Origin: a virus
DNA length: 34,397 nt
IMG/VR virus record: IMGVR_UViG_3300030109_003064
Span: 1-34,397 of that record
Direction: 5' to 3' (one strand)
Shown: piece by piece, positions 6,332 through 13,567 of the stretch
Layout: each line of letters opens with the position of its first letter
Numbering within the stretch: the stretch's first letter is position 1
Made by a program: the position numbers and the translations under genes
The notes under the pieces: model-generated
What the model saw: the letters and a program-made list of their open reading frames with translations, nothing else
Told to the model about the DNA's origin: nothing
Database searches by the model: none

Positions 6332-6682
6332 ATGAGTAAGAAAGAAACTGTGCCTGTTTATGTGTTAGATCATTATAAAGAAGCATTGAACCTTTATGGA
6401 TATGACACCATGAACAATGAGAAGTATTGCTTTTCTATAGATCACTTTATAGATAACTATAAAGAATTTGCCAAAGATGATTTCTTTTGGATATTTCATT
6501 CCAAAGAAGAAAGAGACTTTTTTGCATTGGGGTCTTACAAAGAAGAATTGCTTTCTGATTGTGATCACTATTCTATTACAGGTAATGCAACAGCAGAGCA
6601 AGATGCCAAAGATTATTTAGATGGCTTGAAAGAAATCAATCTTTTCAGTTATTACGAATCAAGGCGGTGTCATGATGAGTAA
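6332..6682 (+). CDS. Unknown early protein
   Basis: 116 residues, rich in aromatic residues (FWIFHSKEERDFFALGSY), no signal peptide or membrane segment. The first residues after MSKKET, PVYVLDHYKEAL, resemble the PTFILDYYQGDY start region of the next protein, so the two may share a short N-terminal motif. ATG follows TATATAGGAGA in the shared leader, and the upstream 250 bases hold two copies of the 20-bp repeat and a large RNA fold. It overlaps the next gene by 11 bases. Not recognised. Confidence 0.68.
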   Translation: MSKKETVPVYVLDHYKEALNLYGYDTMNNEKYCFSIDHFIDNYKEFAKDDFFWIFHSKEERDFFALGSYKEELLSDCDHYSITGNATAEQDAKDYLDGLKEINLFSYYESRRCHDE

Positions 6683-7304
6683 ACAAGAAGATCATTTAAT
6701 GAAGTATTGGTTGCTCAATAGACCTGATAGATTGCCAACATTTATTTTGGATTATTATCAGGGAGATTATGATGATGCGAAAATGTTTTGGAATACTTTC
6801 AGGCATTTATGGGTCGATGGTGAATTTACCTATAATGTAAAAGTTTTGAGACACATTTTGCTTGAGCGTTGGGAATCTGAAATTGTTTTGGATTCTCATC
6901 GCACTTGTTGTGAAGATGAGTATCAAAAAATAATTGATCTATGGGCAGAACAAAAAGTTTATATTTATCGAGGACAAAGAGAACATGACGATATTGGAAT
7001 CTCTTGGACACTTGATAAAAATAGAGCGAGTTGGTTTGCAGATAGATTTTACTTTCCTAAATCTTATGCTGAAGAAGTGGGAGATGATTCTTTATATCGA
7101 GGAAATCCAACATTACTTAGTGGTTGGATTAAAGGTAAAGATGTTGCATCCTATTTTAATTGTAGGGGAGAGAATGAAGTTCTAATAATCAACCCCAAAG
7201 ATTGCATCAATGATTTAAAGATTGATGTAATTGAAGTAAAGCAAAACGATAGAGAGAAAGAAGAAAACTTTGGTAAAAGCGTTTTCGCCTTAATCAATCG
7301 CTAG
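6672..7304 (+). CDS. Possible ADP-ribosyltransferase-like protein
   Basis: 210 residues (208 if the second ATG at 6675, which reads ATGAGT like its neighbours, is used). Three spaced motifs recall the R-S-E class of mono-ADP-ribosyltransferases: YRG with R100, SWT at 111-113 followed by an A--FA segment, and ENEV at 167-170, which fits the ExE motif before a beta strand. Phages such as T4 carry such enzymes (Alt, ModA, ModB) to modify host proteins, and the early position would suit that. The assignment rests on motif order only. It ends in the strong terminator at 7323-7377. Confidence 0.45.
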   Translation: MMSKQEDHLMKYWLLNRPDRLPTFILDYYQGDYDDAKMFWNTFRHLWVDGEFTYNVKVLRHILLERWESEIVLDSHRTCCEDEYQKIIDLWAEQKVYIYRGQREHDDIGISWTLDKNRASWFADRFYFPKSYAEEVGDDSLYRGNPTLLSGWIKGKDVASYFNCRGENEVLIINPKDCINDLKIDVIEVKQNDREKEENFGKSVFALINR

Positions 7305-7322
7305 TTATAAATAAATAAAATT

Positions 7323-7377
7323 TGACCCTATCGGTCTATGTCTTTTTAGATGTGGATCGGTAGGGTCTTTTTTTTTG
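7323..7377 (+). terminator. Strong intrinsic terminator
   Basis: GACCCTATCGGTC (7323-7335) pairs with GATCGGTAGGGTC (about 7356-7368) in a 13-bp stem with two G-U pairs, followed directly by a run of nine T. It is 18 bases after the stop at 7304 and is the only clear intrinsic terminator after the early block, which supports the idea that the genes upstream are transcribed together and cut apart later. Confidence 0.92.
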
Positions 7378-7656
7378 GTCTAAATTTTGTGGTCTTGGAG
7401 ATTGGGTGAAAATATTATCCGAATCTAAAATATTTCTGGGAATGAAAATATTTTGGGAGCTGACGGAAATTTTTCGTGAGCCGTGTAAAAATAAAAATAT
7501 TTTGTTTCGCTGGGAAAAAAATATCTACTTGGTTTGGTCTGTATATATTCCAACACTACCTTTAACTAAATATTGACCAGTCAATATTACACGCACTAAG
7601 ATACCAAGAAGTTATTGTCATACTTATTTGGAGTTAGTCTTTTGATATCTTTATGA
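7378..7656. other. Non-coding region with hairpins and AAAATATTTT copies
   Basis: No gene seen. It holds AAAATATTTT at 7445-7454 and 7494-7503 plus close variants near 7410 and 7428. A hairpin at 7459-7481 (GCT, then ACGGAAA with TTTTCGT, then AGC) stands before the 7494 copy. Copy 5 of the 20-bp repeat is at 7569-7588. Confidence 0.6.
7569..7588 (+). repeat. 20-bp near-palindrome, copy 5
   Basis: Exact consensus AATATTGACCAGTCAATATT, 69 bases before the -35 box of the promoter for the HTH-like gene at 7720. Its own TTGACC lies 18 bases before TAAGAT, a weaker promoter-like pair. Confidence 0.9.
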
Positions 7657-7684
7657 TTGCATTATTTGGTTAAATCATTATAAT
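7657..7684 (+). promoter_or_regulatory. Sigma-70-type promoter for the 7720 operon
   Basis: TTGCAT (7657-7662), a 16-base spacer and a perfect TATAAT (7679-7684). Transcription would start around 7691, giving a leader of about 30 bases before the ATG at 7720. It follows the terminator at 7323-7377, so this operon is expressed separately from the early block. Confidence 0.72.
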
Positions 7685-7719
7685 TTGTATTAAATATAAA
7701 CACATTCAGAGTAATTATC

Positions 7720-8424
7720 ATGAGTAAAGAAAAAGACATCCTAACACCATCGCAGATTGAGCCTAATCTTCCTACAGATTATTCAACTCCTAGTGCTCAC
7801 TGCAATCTGTCTGTTTTGCAAGAAGCAGAGGAAACAAACTCCATTTTAAAAACAAAAAACGAAGGTGCTGATCCTGAATATGTTGCCCTGTTGGATGAAA
7901 AAGGAAAGATGCAACAAGAAGGAGTATTAGCTGATAAGAAAAAAACAAGCAGAAAACCTTTAGACAGGCAAATTGTAGAGAAATTTCTAATCAATAGAGA
8001 GTTTAATATTGATGAGGAAAAAGGTCAGTACATAGATCACAGAGGTCATGTAAGAACAGAGAAAGAAAGAAAATATCCTGTAGATGTTCATCTGCTCAAA
8101 AAAATATGTAATATGCATCCCATCGTAAAAAATGTTCACAAATTAGTAAACATTTGTGGCTTTCATAAAACAACGTATTCAAGACTTAGTCCCTCAAAAG
8201 CAACTGTTAGAAAAGCAATCAACAAAGAAATGATGACAAAAATTGCTGAAATCCTAGAGTTAGATGACTGGAGAACCTTAATAGACCGAGAAGAATTAGA
8301 TGCTCTGTCGAAAAAAGAGCAGAGGATAAAGGAGATAAGAGAAGATATGAAATCTTACAGGAGCAAAATCGAAGACTTGCAAAAAGAATTACGAAAACAA
8401 AAACAAGGAGTAAACGATGATTAA
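7720..8424 (+). CDS. HTH-like DNA-binding protein with coiled coil
   Basis: 234 residues. The N-terminal third is polar and looks disordered. Residues about 138-185 (from VKNVHKLVNICGFHKTTYSRL through KATVRKAINKEMMTKIAEIL) look like an XRE-style helix-turn-helix: a recognition-like segment, then a helix typical of repressor-type folds. Residues about 195-230 form a charged coiled coil, likely for dimerisation. It is the first gene after a strong promoter and could be a regulator of the phage genome, possibly binding one of the repeated palindromes nearby (inference). It overlaps the next gene by 8 bases. Confidence 0.6.
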   Translation: MSKEKDILTPSQIEPNLPTDYSTPSAHCNLSVLQEAEETNSILKTKNEGADPEYVALLDEKGKMQQEGVLADKKKTSRKPLDRQIVEKFLINREFNIDEEKGQYIDHRGHVRTEKERKYPVDVHLLKKICNMHPIVKNVHKLVNICGFHKTTYSRLSPSKATVRKAINKEMMTKIAEILELDDWRTLIDREELDALSKKEQRIKEIREDMKSYRSKIEDLQKELRKQKQGVNDD

Positions 8425-8650
8425 ATATTTTTGTGATGACTGCAACAAGGAAGTGGTAATAGACCAACATCCTTTAGACATGGAATGTGAGGTGGCAGAG
8501 GGTGTTGATCTTCTGTATCACGAATTTGGATTAGAGGTTCATTCATACGACAGAACAACCGATGAGGTCAGCTATCAACATCAGTGCAAAGAGTGTCATC
8601 TTAAAGCAAATAAAGAAGAATCCTTTTATTATCATTGGGGGGTAGCATGA
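8417..8650 (+). CDS. Small zinc-finger-like protein
   Basis: 77 residues with two CxxC pairs: CDDC at the N-terminus and CKEC near residue 58, which would suit one zinc site. A histidine-rich middle (DQHPLD, YHEFGLEVHSYD) lies between them. ATG at 8417 follows AAGGAG within the end of the upstream gene. Small proteins of this type in phages are often RNA- or DNA-binding or bind host proteins; no function is assigned here. Confidence 0.65.
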   Translation: MIKYFCDDCNKEVVIDQHPLDMECEVAEGVDLLYHEFGLEVHSYDRTTDEVSYQHQCKECHLKANKEESFYYHWGVA

Positions 8651-8958
8651 CCGAGCAAAGAAAAGAGATAAAAGAGTTTTTTGATAGAGGGGTTTATGCA
8701 ACCATCATTCATTACAAAACTCAAATCAATGGACATTGGGGTTATAAAACAGAATGCTATGTCTATGACAGTGAGTACAGAGCGATTGAACATGGACAAG
8801 ATGCCATCTTTGACCGCAAACTATATTTCAGCGAAGAGCAACTAAGAAAGGCATTGGAGTTCCTAGCAGAAAACAAACGATACGATTTCGCATCCAACTT
8901 TGTTGAGGTGGTTAAAGTATCTAATATTGACCAGTCAAAATTAAGGAGTGCAACATGA
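8647..8958 (+). CDS. Small protein, unknown
   Basis: 103 residues from ATG 8647, which follows GGGGGG at good spacing and overlaps the upstream stop as ATGA; an in-frame ATG at 8635 lies before that ribosome site and is less likely. The sequence looks alpha/beta, with an aromatic-rich middle (HWGYKTECYVYDSEY) and a helical second half. No motif recognised. Its last codons overlap copy 6 of the 20-bp repeat and the start of the ribbon-helix-helix gene. Confidence 0.65.
   Translation: MTEQRKEIKEFFDRGVYATIIHYKTQINGHWGYKTECYVYDSEYRAIEHGQDAIFDRKLYFSEEQLRKALEFLAENKRYDFASNFVEVVKVSNIDQSKLRSAT
8923..8942 (+). repeat. 20-bp near-palindrome, copy 6
   Basis: AATATTGACCAGTCAAAATT, one mismatch. It ends 12 bases before the ATG of the ribbon-helix-helix gene and lies within the coding end of the gene before. 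This position would suit autoregulation by that protein. Confidence 0.88.
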
Positions 8959-9236
8959 CTGAATTACAAAAAGAAGAGACACATAACTTTATGTGCAGAT
9001 TATCACAAGAAGATCACCAAAAACTTAAAGTGATCTCTAGTGCCTACAATAGAAGCATGACTTCTCAGATCAGACAGCTTATTCAAGATTGCTATCGAGA
9101 GCATGGCGATGGTATGGAAGAACATTTAGCGGGAAGAATACAGTCAGGCTATCCAAATACAGAAGCGAGGGATAAGATTTTGGAAGAGAATAAGCACAAG
9201 ATGGAAGAATTAGACGATGATAATGTTCCTTTCTAA
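8955..9236 (+). CDS. Ribbon-helix-helix DNA-binding protein
   Basis: 93 residues. Residues about 10-50 read as a ribbon-helix-helix (Arc/CopG-like) fold: a short strand (HNFMCRLS), a helix (EEDHQKLKVISSAYN-like segment), then a second helix after the SMTSQIRQLI turn. The family binds palindromic DNA as dimers or tetramers. The acidic C-terminus ends DDDNVPF, strikingly like the DDDIPF tip of SSB proteins. It is a candidate binder of the 20-bp near-palindrome, a copy of which lies just upstream. ATG overlaps the preceding stop (ATGA), with AAGGAG upstream. Its TAA overlaps the stop of the convergent gene. Confidence 0.75.
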   Translation: MTELQKEETHNFMCRLSQEDHQKLKVISSAYNRSMTSQIRQLIQDCYREHGDGMEEHLAGRIQSGYPNTEARDKILEENKHKMEELDDDNVPF

Positions 9237-9787
9237 CGAAGCGAATGCAGAATCATTTTTTGTAGCTTAACTTCCTGTTGGGTTTTTCTTTTGGGAAACC
9301 AATAATCTGATAGGACATCCAAGCCAAACCTCAAGGGGTCGATCTCATGATCTCTTGGGGTTTTTTCTTTGGCGACCACATTCCATAATAAAATTTCAAC
9401 TCTCGGACTTGCGTTGTTTTGTAAATATTTTTGCACACCAGACAAAATCAAAGCTCTGGTTGGCGGAGTTGGGGGTTTAAAATTATTTTTCATATCACGA
9501 AACTCCCAAGAAGGACTTCCAATATTTGCACCAGACTTGAAAATTATTTCTGTATATTTCTCACCAACATGGTGTTGGTCTACTGTGATTTTTTTTTCAA
9601 TTAAGAGTTTGTCGATTGGCACTTGGTCAGTGACTTTCATATGGTGAAAAGGACTATGCTCTCCCTTTCTGAGAGAGTAAGAATGTCTTGATCTTAACTC
9701 TTTGTTGCCTAATTCATTAACGACAATCTTAGAAGTCTGTTGTCCATTCGTAATCTTCGTCAAAACCCATGTCCTCACTGAGTTCAT
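9233..9787 (-). CDS. Unknown protein downstream of the primase gene
   Basis: 184 residues if the ATG at 9787 is used; this overlaps the primase 3' end by 59 bases. A GTG at 9799 and a TTG at 9763 with a nearby GAGG are alternatives, so the start is uncertain. The segment SPFHHMKVTDQVPIDKLLIE followed by KKITVDQHHVGEKYTEI, with a later PPTRALI stretch, is mildly reminiscent of regulator-like proteins of alphaproteobacteria and their phages (DUF6456-like), but I cannot confirm this. It ends with a tail-to-tail stop overlap with the ribbon-helix-helix gene (CTAA). Confidence 0.6.
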   Translation of the reverse strand: MNSVRTWVLTKITNGQQTSKIVVNELGNKELRSRHSYSLRKGEHSPFHHMKVTDQVPIDKLLIEKKITVDQHHVGEKYTEIIFKSGANIGSPSWEFRDMKNNFKPPTPPTRALILSGVQKYLQNNASPRVEILLWNVVAKEKTPRDHEIDPLRFGLDVLSDYWFPKRKTQQEVKLQKMILHSLR

Positions 9788-11495
9788 CAAATCTACCACT
9801 ATTTAAATCATATCGCAACTTAGCAACTCCCTGACTGCCTTGAAAATTCCATCTTACTTTCTGAACATGGACATCAGTATCGCTATCATTTCTAACAACA
9901 CTTATTAAGAAATCGGCTTTGGTGTACCAAGAGATTGACCCTGATATGTCGAGTCCTGTAGCAACTAGATTGTCTCTGTTTGCGGGTTTCGCGGGGTGAG
10001 CGACAAAAAGCACAACACTTTGAGTAGATTTAGCCCATTGAGTGACTCTGGTTAATAACTTATTGATCGCTTCGGTCAACAACTGATTGCCTTGCTTGAT
10101 GTCTATAAAGTTAAATGGATCAATCACTAGAACAGAAGTGTCTGCTCTGAGTAATGCGCTTGATGCAAAGTCTAATATGCCATCAATCGTAAAGGGACTG
10201 CCCGCTTGGTGATCTTGGAATACAAAGTTGTTCTCAATAAACTCTAAAGCATATTCCATTTCTTCCTGATTCATTCTATTGTCTTTGCCTTTGAAGAATG
10301 GCTTACCAACAATCTTAGATGCCAACTGCAATGCATGAAGCTGAGGTGGTTTTTCGAAGGATGCAAAGCAAGTTTTCATTCCCTGTTTCGCAAGACGAAT
10401 GCACATCTCATCCACCAATTCTGATTTACCATGACTGGGATAGCCCGTTACGACATACAAATTTGATGGGTTGAAGCTGATCAACCTATCCAGTGATGGC
10501 AGACCCAACTGCACACCTTTTGGATATCCATGATCGTATAATTCCTGTATTGAATCTTTGTAGGTGTAAATGGTGTTCAATCCCGCAAGAGGTAATGGTG
10601 TTGCGTTCTCAATCGCATCGACAATCTTTTCTGTCCCGCCTGTCATTAAGACTTCATTCACATCCTTGTATTGACCCAAGTCAACCTCGTAGGACTTGGC
10701 TTTTCCAATCCTTCTACCCAACACTTCCTTTAAAGAATCTCCCGCAGTATCTTGATCAGTCAGTAAGATTGACTGGTCAATATTTGACAAGATCGTTTCT
10801 GCATCACGAAGATAGTCGTACTTTTTATCGTCTGCTGTGTTGTCTTTTACTTTCGATGGCGCACCATTTGGGACTGATACAATGAGAGTATTGTGTTCAT
10901 CTTCACCGAATCCTATTCCCGCAGTCGCTAGACTCAGGACATCCATCTCTCCCTCTGCAATTATTATTCTTTTCTGCCCATTGAGTTTCTCTGGCAAGTT
11001 GTATAAAGTTTTTGCACCGCCTTTTGTTTGGGTGAAGTATTTGTGTTCATCACTTGCTGATCTCCATTTGATCGCATAAGTCACACCATCTTTCTTGTAT
11101 GGAAAACCAACGCTCGGTAGTTCACCGCTTCCATTAAACTTATGTTTCGAGAAGATAATCCCAAACTTCTCAATCACCTCTTCTGATATTCCCCTAGCCA
11201 TCAACCAGTCTTTCGCAGTGTTGTCAGGCTTGAAAACAGTGGTGTCCAACGCCTTAAAAATATTTTTGTTTGGAGGAAAATTGTGCGTCTGTTTTTCCGA
11301 AACTCTACCCTCGATGCCACAATGATGACAGCGATACAAAGCACAATCTGAAGAGACTGTGATTGATAATGGTCTATCTGATCTGTTTTTCTTTCGGGTT
11401 GAACTACACGAAGGACATTTGGTTTTGTGACTGCCGAAATCTAGGCTTTTTGAAATTGATAATAATTCATTTTGAAGATTGGTGCTTACATCCAT
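9729..11495 (-). CDS. Bifunctional DNA primase-helicase (T7 gp4/Twinkle type)
   Basis: 588 residues. An N-terminal zinc ribbon has C27, C30, C55 and C58. A TOPRIM primase core follows, with IIIAEGEMD (E near 181) and LLTDQDTAGD near 243-252. The C-terminal RecA-like replicative helicase has Walker A GYPSHGKS at about 350-357, Walker B SVLVIDPFNF, and later FVAHPAKP. The protein primes and unwinds DNA at the phage fork. It lies downstream of the RusA-like and 96-residue genes on the same strand. The start codon has only a weak AGG upstream, in a palindrome-rich leader. Unusual: copy 7 of the 20-bp repeat is inside the coding sequence next to the TOPRIM DQD motif. Confidence 0.95.
   Translation of the reverse strand: MDVSTNLQNELLSISKSLDFGSHKTKCPSCSSTRKKNRSDRPLSITVSSDCALYRCHHCGIEGRVSEKQTHNFPPNKNIFKALDTTVFKPDNTAKDWLMARGISEEVIEKFGIIFSKHKFNGSGELPSVGFPYKKDGVTYAIKWRSASDEHKYFTQTKGGAKTLYNLPEKLNGQKRIIIAEGEMDVLSLATAGIGFGEDEHNTLIVSVPNGAPSKVKDNTADDKKYDYLRDAETILSNIDQSILLTDQDTAGDSLKEVLGRRIGKAKSYEVDLGQYKDVNEVLMTGGTEKIVDAIENATPLPLAGLNTIYTYKDSIQELYDHGYPKGVQLGLPSLDRLISFNPSNLYVVTGYPSHGKSELVDEMCIRLAKQGMKTCFASFEKPPQLHALQLASKIVGKPFFKGKDNRMNQEEMEYALEFIENNFVFQDHQAGSPFTIDGILDFASSALLRADTSVLVIDPFNFIDIKQGNQLLTEAINKLLTRVTQWAKSTQSVVLFVAHPAKPANRDNLVATGLDISGSISWYTKADFLISVVRNDSDTDVHVQKVRWNFQGSQGVAKLRYDLNSGRFDELSEDMGFDEDYEWTTDF
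10765..10784 (-). repeat. 20-bp near-palindrome, copy 7, inside the primase gene
   Basis: AAGATTGACTGGTCAATATT on the plus strand, one mismatch. Read with the gene it encodes the peptide NIDQSI, just before LLTDQD. TTTGA follows in the gene direction's upstream flank, as at copy 11, which encodes the same peptide in the same frame. Confidence 0.88.
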
Positions 11496-11567
11496 AATAA
11501 TACCTACTGGTTATATACTAACTATTACTTAACTAACAGTATATTTACAGACTGGTATTATACTAAT

Positions 11568-11583
11568 ACTAGTATATACTAGT
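11568..11583. promoter_or_regulatory. Perfect 16-bp palindrome (operator candidate)
   Basis: ACTAGTATATACTAGT, identical to its reverse complement, in the AT-rich leader about 75 bases upstream of the primase start. Its centre GTATATAC also forms the centre of the palindrome overlapping the promoter at 12324-12351, which suggests one regulator for both. Confidence 0.6.
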
Positions 11584-11616
11584 TATAGCTGATTTTGATT
11601 GGGTCAGCTTATTCAT
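11569..11616 (-). CDS. Possible 15-residue leader peptide
   Basis: ATG at 11616 follows AGGAGA at good spacing (11628-11623) and encodes MNKLTQSKSAITSIY before a TAG that lies in the 16-bp palindrome. The ribosome site is better than that of the primase gene downstream. It could be a regulatory leader peptide or a relic; chance is also possible for so short a frame. Confidence 0.3.
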   Translation of the reverse strand: MNKLTQSKSAITSIY

Positions 11617-11649
11617 ATGAAATCTCCTATATGAGAAGAGTCTACTGAA

Positions 11650-11940
11650 CTAGTTTTCGGTAGGCTCTGTCATAGAGAAACTATCAAGAACACTGATCGC
11701 ATTTTCAGCTAATACTTTTCTTTCTATCTTTGGTCTTTTCGACATTTCTAAAAAGAACATTGACAAATAATCAGGATCAACTTCTGCACTATCGCATATC
11801 ATTTTAAACTCCTCACCATCTGCAATCCAATCTGCAACATCTGTCACTCTTTCTGAATCTTTTGAATGGAAATCTCTAATGGCTTGCTTGAGTATTGCTC
11901 TGCAAATATCAAATGCCATTTGTTCATCTGTCGATAACAC
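11650..11940 (-). CDS. Small phage protein, unknown
   Basis: 96 residues, mostly helical, acidic. A segment of the form VADWIADGEEFKMICDSAEV then DPDYL resembles small phage proteins with a W-----F--IC--A--DP-Y pattern that are common next to replication genes; their role is not known to me. It overlaps the RusA-like gene upstream by 17 bases, so it is translated with it. Confidence 0.68.
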   Translation of the reverse strand: MLSTDEQMAFDICRAILKQAIRDFHSKDSERVTDVADWIADGEEFKMICDSAEVDPDYLSMFFLEMSKRPKIERKVLAENAISVLDSFSMTEPTEN

Positions 11941-12289
11941 TTACTTCTATCTCCGCTCTTGGATTCTCTTTGTCGATACCATGAAAAATATGTTTTTCTT
12001 TAACGCTTCTATCGTTCTCATAAATCCTACCTTGCATCAAATCCAGTATTAAACTTTCATCTAAATCAGGTCTGCGATTCTGATAATAAATTGTAATCGT
12101 GACCGAAACATCCTTCTCTTTTGGTATCAATGTTTCTTGTTGTGGGCATTGCCAAGCAAAATCTTCAGAGTATTTAAGTGCTTGTTTTGACTTAATAAAT
12201 CGTGGCTTCCCACCTATCTGAACAAGCCTTCTACTATTGGCTTTACTGTAGCATTGTCCTTTAACAACAAACTTAATACTATCACCCAT
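11924..12289 (-). CDS. RusA-like Holliday junction resolvase
   Basis: 121 residues, the usual RusA length. The motif RRPDLDESLILDLMQG gives acidic residues D75, D77 and D83, followed by END with D93 and lysines at 97 and 99. This matches the catalytic pattern of RusA nucleases: paired aspartates, then a third aspartate, then a lysine. It would cut four-way junctions in phage recombination and replication. First gene of the leftward operon 12289-9233; the control region with the divergent operon is at 12290-12385. Confidence 0.87.
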   Translation of the reverse strand: MGDSIKFVVKGQCYSKANSRRLVQIGGKPRFIKSKQALKYSEDFAWQCPQQETLIPKEKDVSVTITIYYQNRRPDLDESLILDLMQGRIYENDRSVKEKHIFHGIDKENPRAEIEVSVIDR

Positions 12290-12323
12290 TAATCACCTAC
12301 ACAAGAAATTTATAAACAAACGA

Positions 12324-12357
12324 TTGACACCATCTATACAATGTATATACTTTGTAT
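12324..12357 (+). promoter_or_regulatory. Near-consensus promoter overlapped by an operator-like palindrome
   Basis: TTGACA (12324-12329), 16-base spacer, TATACT (12346-12351). A 22-bp near-perfect palindrome spans 12336-12357: arms ATACAA and TTGTAT around GTATATAC, with one mismatched pair. It covers the -10 box, the classic place for a repressor. The promoter would drive the rightward recombination operon starting at 12386. The centre GTATATAC recurs in the palindrome at 11568-11583 near the leftward primase gene. Confidence 0.78.
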
Positions 12358-12385
12358 TTCACAAGGAACTCAAACAGGACTTTTT

Positions 12386-12667
12386 ATGAACAAAACAATT
12401 AAGCCAGTTGTTGAAAAATCTGCACTCCCCACCAAAAAAAGATCAACTTGGAAATGGAATCTACCCCTTGAGTCTATCAAAAAAGGGGAGCTGATAAAAC
12501 TCGAAATGTCAGAGGATGAAGCCAGAGATAATAGCAACACAATCAGAACCATTGTCCATAGATTCCAAAAGAAAACTCCATCAAAGAAATTCACAGTCAG
12601 GCTAGTCATCAACGATGTTGCTGACGAGTTGGATTGGGAAGGCATAGGCATATGGAGAACTAGGTGA
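12386..12667 (+). CDS. Small protein, first gene of the recombination operon
   Basis: 93 residues from ATG 12386, which has AGGA at good spacing. The longer frame from 12341 starts inside the promoter and is rejected. The sequence is basic, with a central part (LPLESIKKGELIKLEMSED) and a strand-rich end (KKFTVRLVIND). It may be a DNA-binding regulator or small accessory protein; no family recognised. It overlaps the next gene by 4 bases. Because its promoter carries an operator, an autoregulatory role is possible but only a guess. Confidence 0.65.
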   Translation: MNKTIKPVVEKSALPTKKRSTWKWNLPLESIKKGELIKLEMSEDEARDNSNTIRTIVHRFQKKTPSKKFTVRLVINDVADELDWEGIGIWRTR

Positions 12668-13539
12668 AGTACACCAACAAACATAATCTACCACCTATCA
12701 TCGTCAATGCATTGATGCATGATACTTATTCTTCTGAAGGATCAGACTACAGCATGACCACACTCATAAAAGCACCGCAACAAGTCATACTGGAAAGAGA
12801 AAATCAAAGTGCATTGACACAAGATGTTTCTGATCTAATATTTTCAAGAACTGGAACGTGGAATCACGATGGACTTGAGGCGGGAAACAAAGACAACAAA
12901 GATGTCATCTGCGAGAAGAGACTTGCGATAGACATTGATGGTGTAAAGATATCAGGCGCAACCGATGTATATGATCGCATAAACCATCATGTCATTGATT
13001 ATAAAACCACATCATACTATGCAGTCAAAGATGCATTAAAAGGCGGTGCTGTAAAACCCGAATGGGAAAAGCAGACCAATGGCTATGCTTATATGTGGCG
13101 AGCAAATGGCTACACAGTCAGAGGAATTAAGATCATTGCGATACTCAGAGATTGGAGTCGTGCAAATTCATTCCGAGATAAGAACTATCCACCTACACCG
13201 ATAGTTCAACTGAATGTTCCATTGTGGAACGAGCAAAAGCAGAAATGGTATTTAAGAGATAGGGTTGATCTTCATGAGTTGGCAAAAGCTGAATATGAAA
13301 TGAGCGGGGAAACTAGCGAGTGCACCGATGAAGAGAGATGGAAGATACCTGATACTTGGGCTTTGAAACTCAAGGGTAGAAAGAGAGCAATCAAGGTTTA
13401 TAAATCAGAAGCAGAAGCACATCAGAATATGGACAGCGAAGAACACTTTGTTGAACACCGAGAAGGTAAAGCAAACAAGTGTGAGAACTATTGTCCATGC
13501 AGAGATTTTTGTCCTCAGTATGAAGCTGAGACTAAATAA
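12664..13539 (+). CDS. PD-(D/E)XK nuclease, RecB/Cas4-like
   Basis: 291 residues. The nuclease core has GATDVYDR with D101, then HVIDYKTTS with D112 and K114, the D...DxK pattern of PD-(D/E)XK nucleases of the RecB/Cas4 type. A QTNGYAYMW motif follows at about 140, as is usual for this group. The C-terminal cysteines (CENYCPCRDFC) may hold an iron-sulfur cluster as in AddB and Cas4. It likely provides the 5'- or 3'-end resection for the annealing protein in the next gene. Copy 8 of the 20-bp repeat lies just after its stop codon. Confidence 0.87.
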   Translation: MKYTNKHNLPPIIVNALMHDTYSSEGSDYSMTTLIKAPQQVILERENQSALTQDVSDLIFSRTGTWNHDGLEAGNKDNKDVICEKRLAIDIDGVKISGATDVYDRINHHVIDYKTTSYYAVKDALKGGAVKPEWEKQTNGYAYMWRANGYTVRGIKIIAILRDWSRANSFRDKNYPPTPIVQLNVPLWNEQKQKWYLRDRVDLHELAKAEYEMSGETSECTDEERWKIPDTWALKLKGRKRAIKVYKSEAEAHQNMDSEEHFVEHREGKANKCENYCPCRDFCPQYEAETK

Positions 13540-13554
13540 TGACCAGTCAATATT
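13535..13554 (+). repeat. 20-bp near-palindrome, copy 8
   Basis: AATAATGACCAGTCAATATT, one mismatch; overlaps the stop codon of the nuclease gene and ends 13 bases before the start of the annealing-protein gene, with AAAGGAG between. Confidence 0.88.
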
Positions 13555-13567
13555 AAAGGAGACTACT

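Noticed and set aside
655-7588. TTGACC within the 20-bp repeat as a standard -35 box at every copy
   Set aside because: Only a few copies have a plausible -10 box at 15-18 bases; the others, including those inside genes, do not.
13448-13567. Extended start for the annealing protein
   Set aside because: Overlaps the nuclease gene by more than 90 bases in another frame; ATG 13568 has AAAGGAG and gives the normal family N-terminus.
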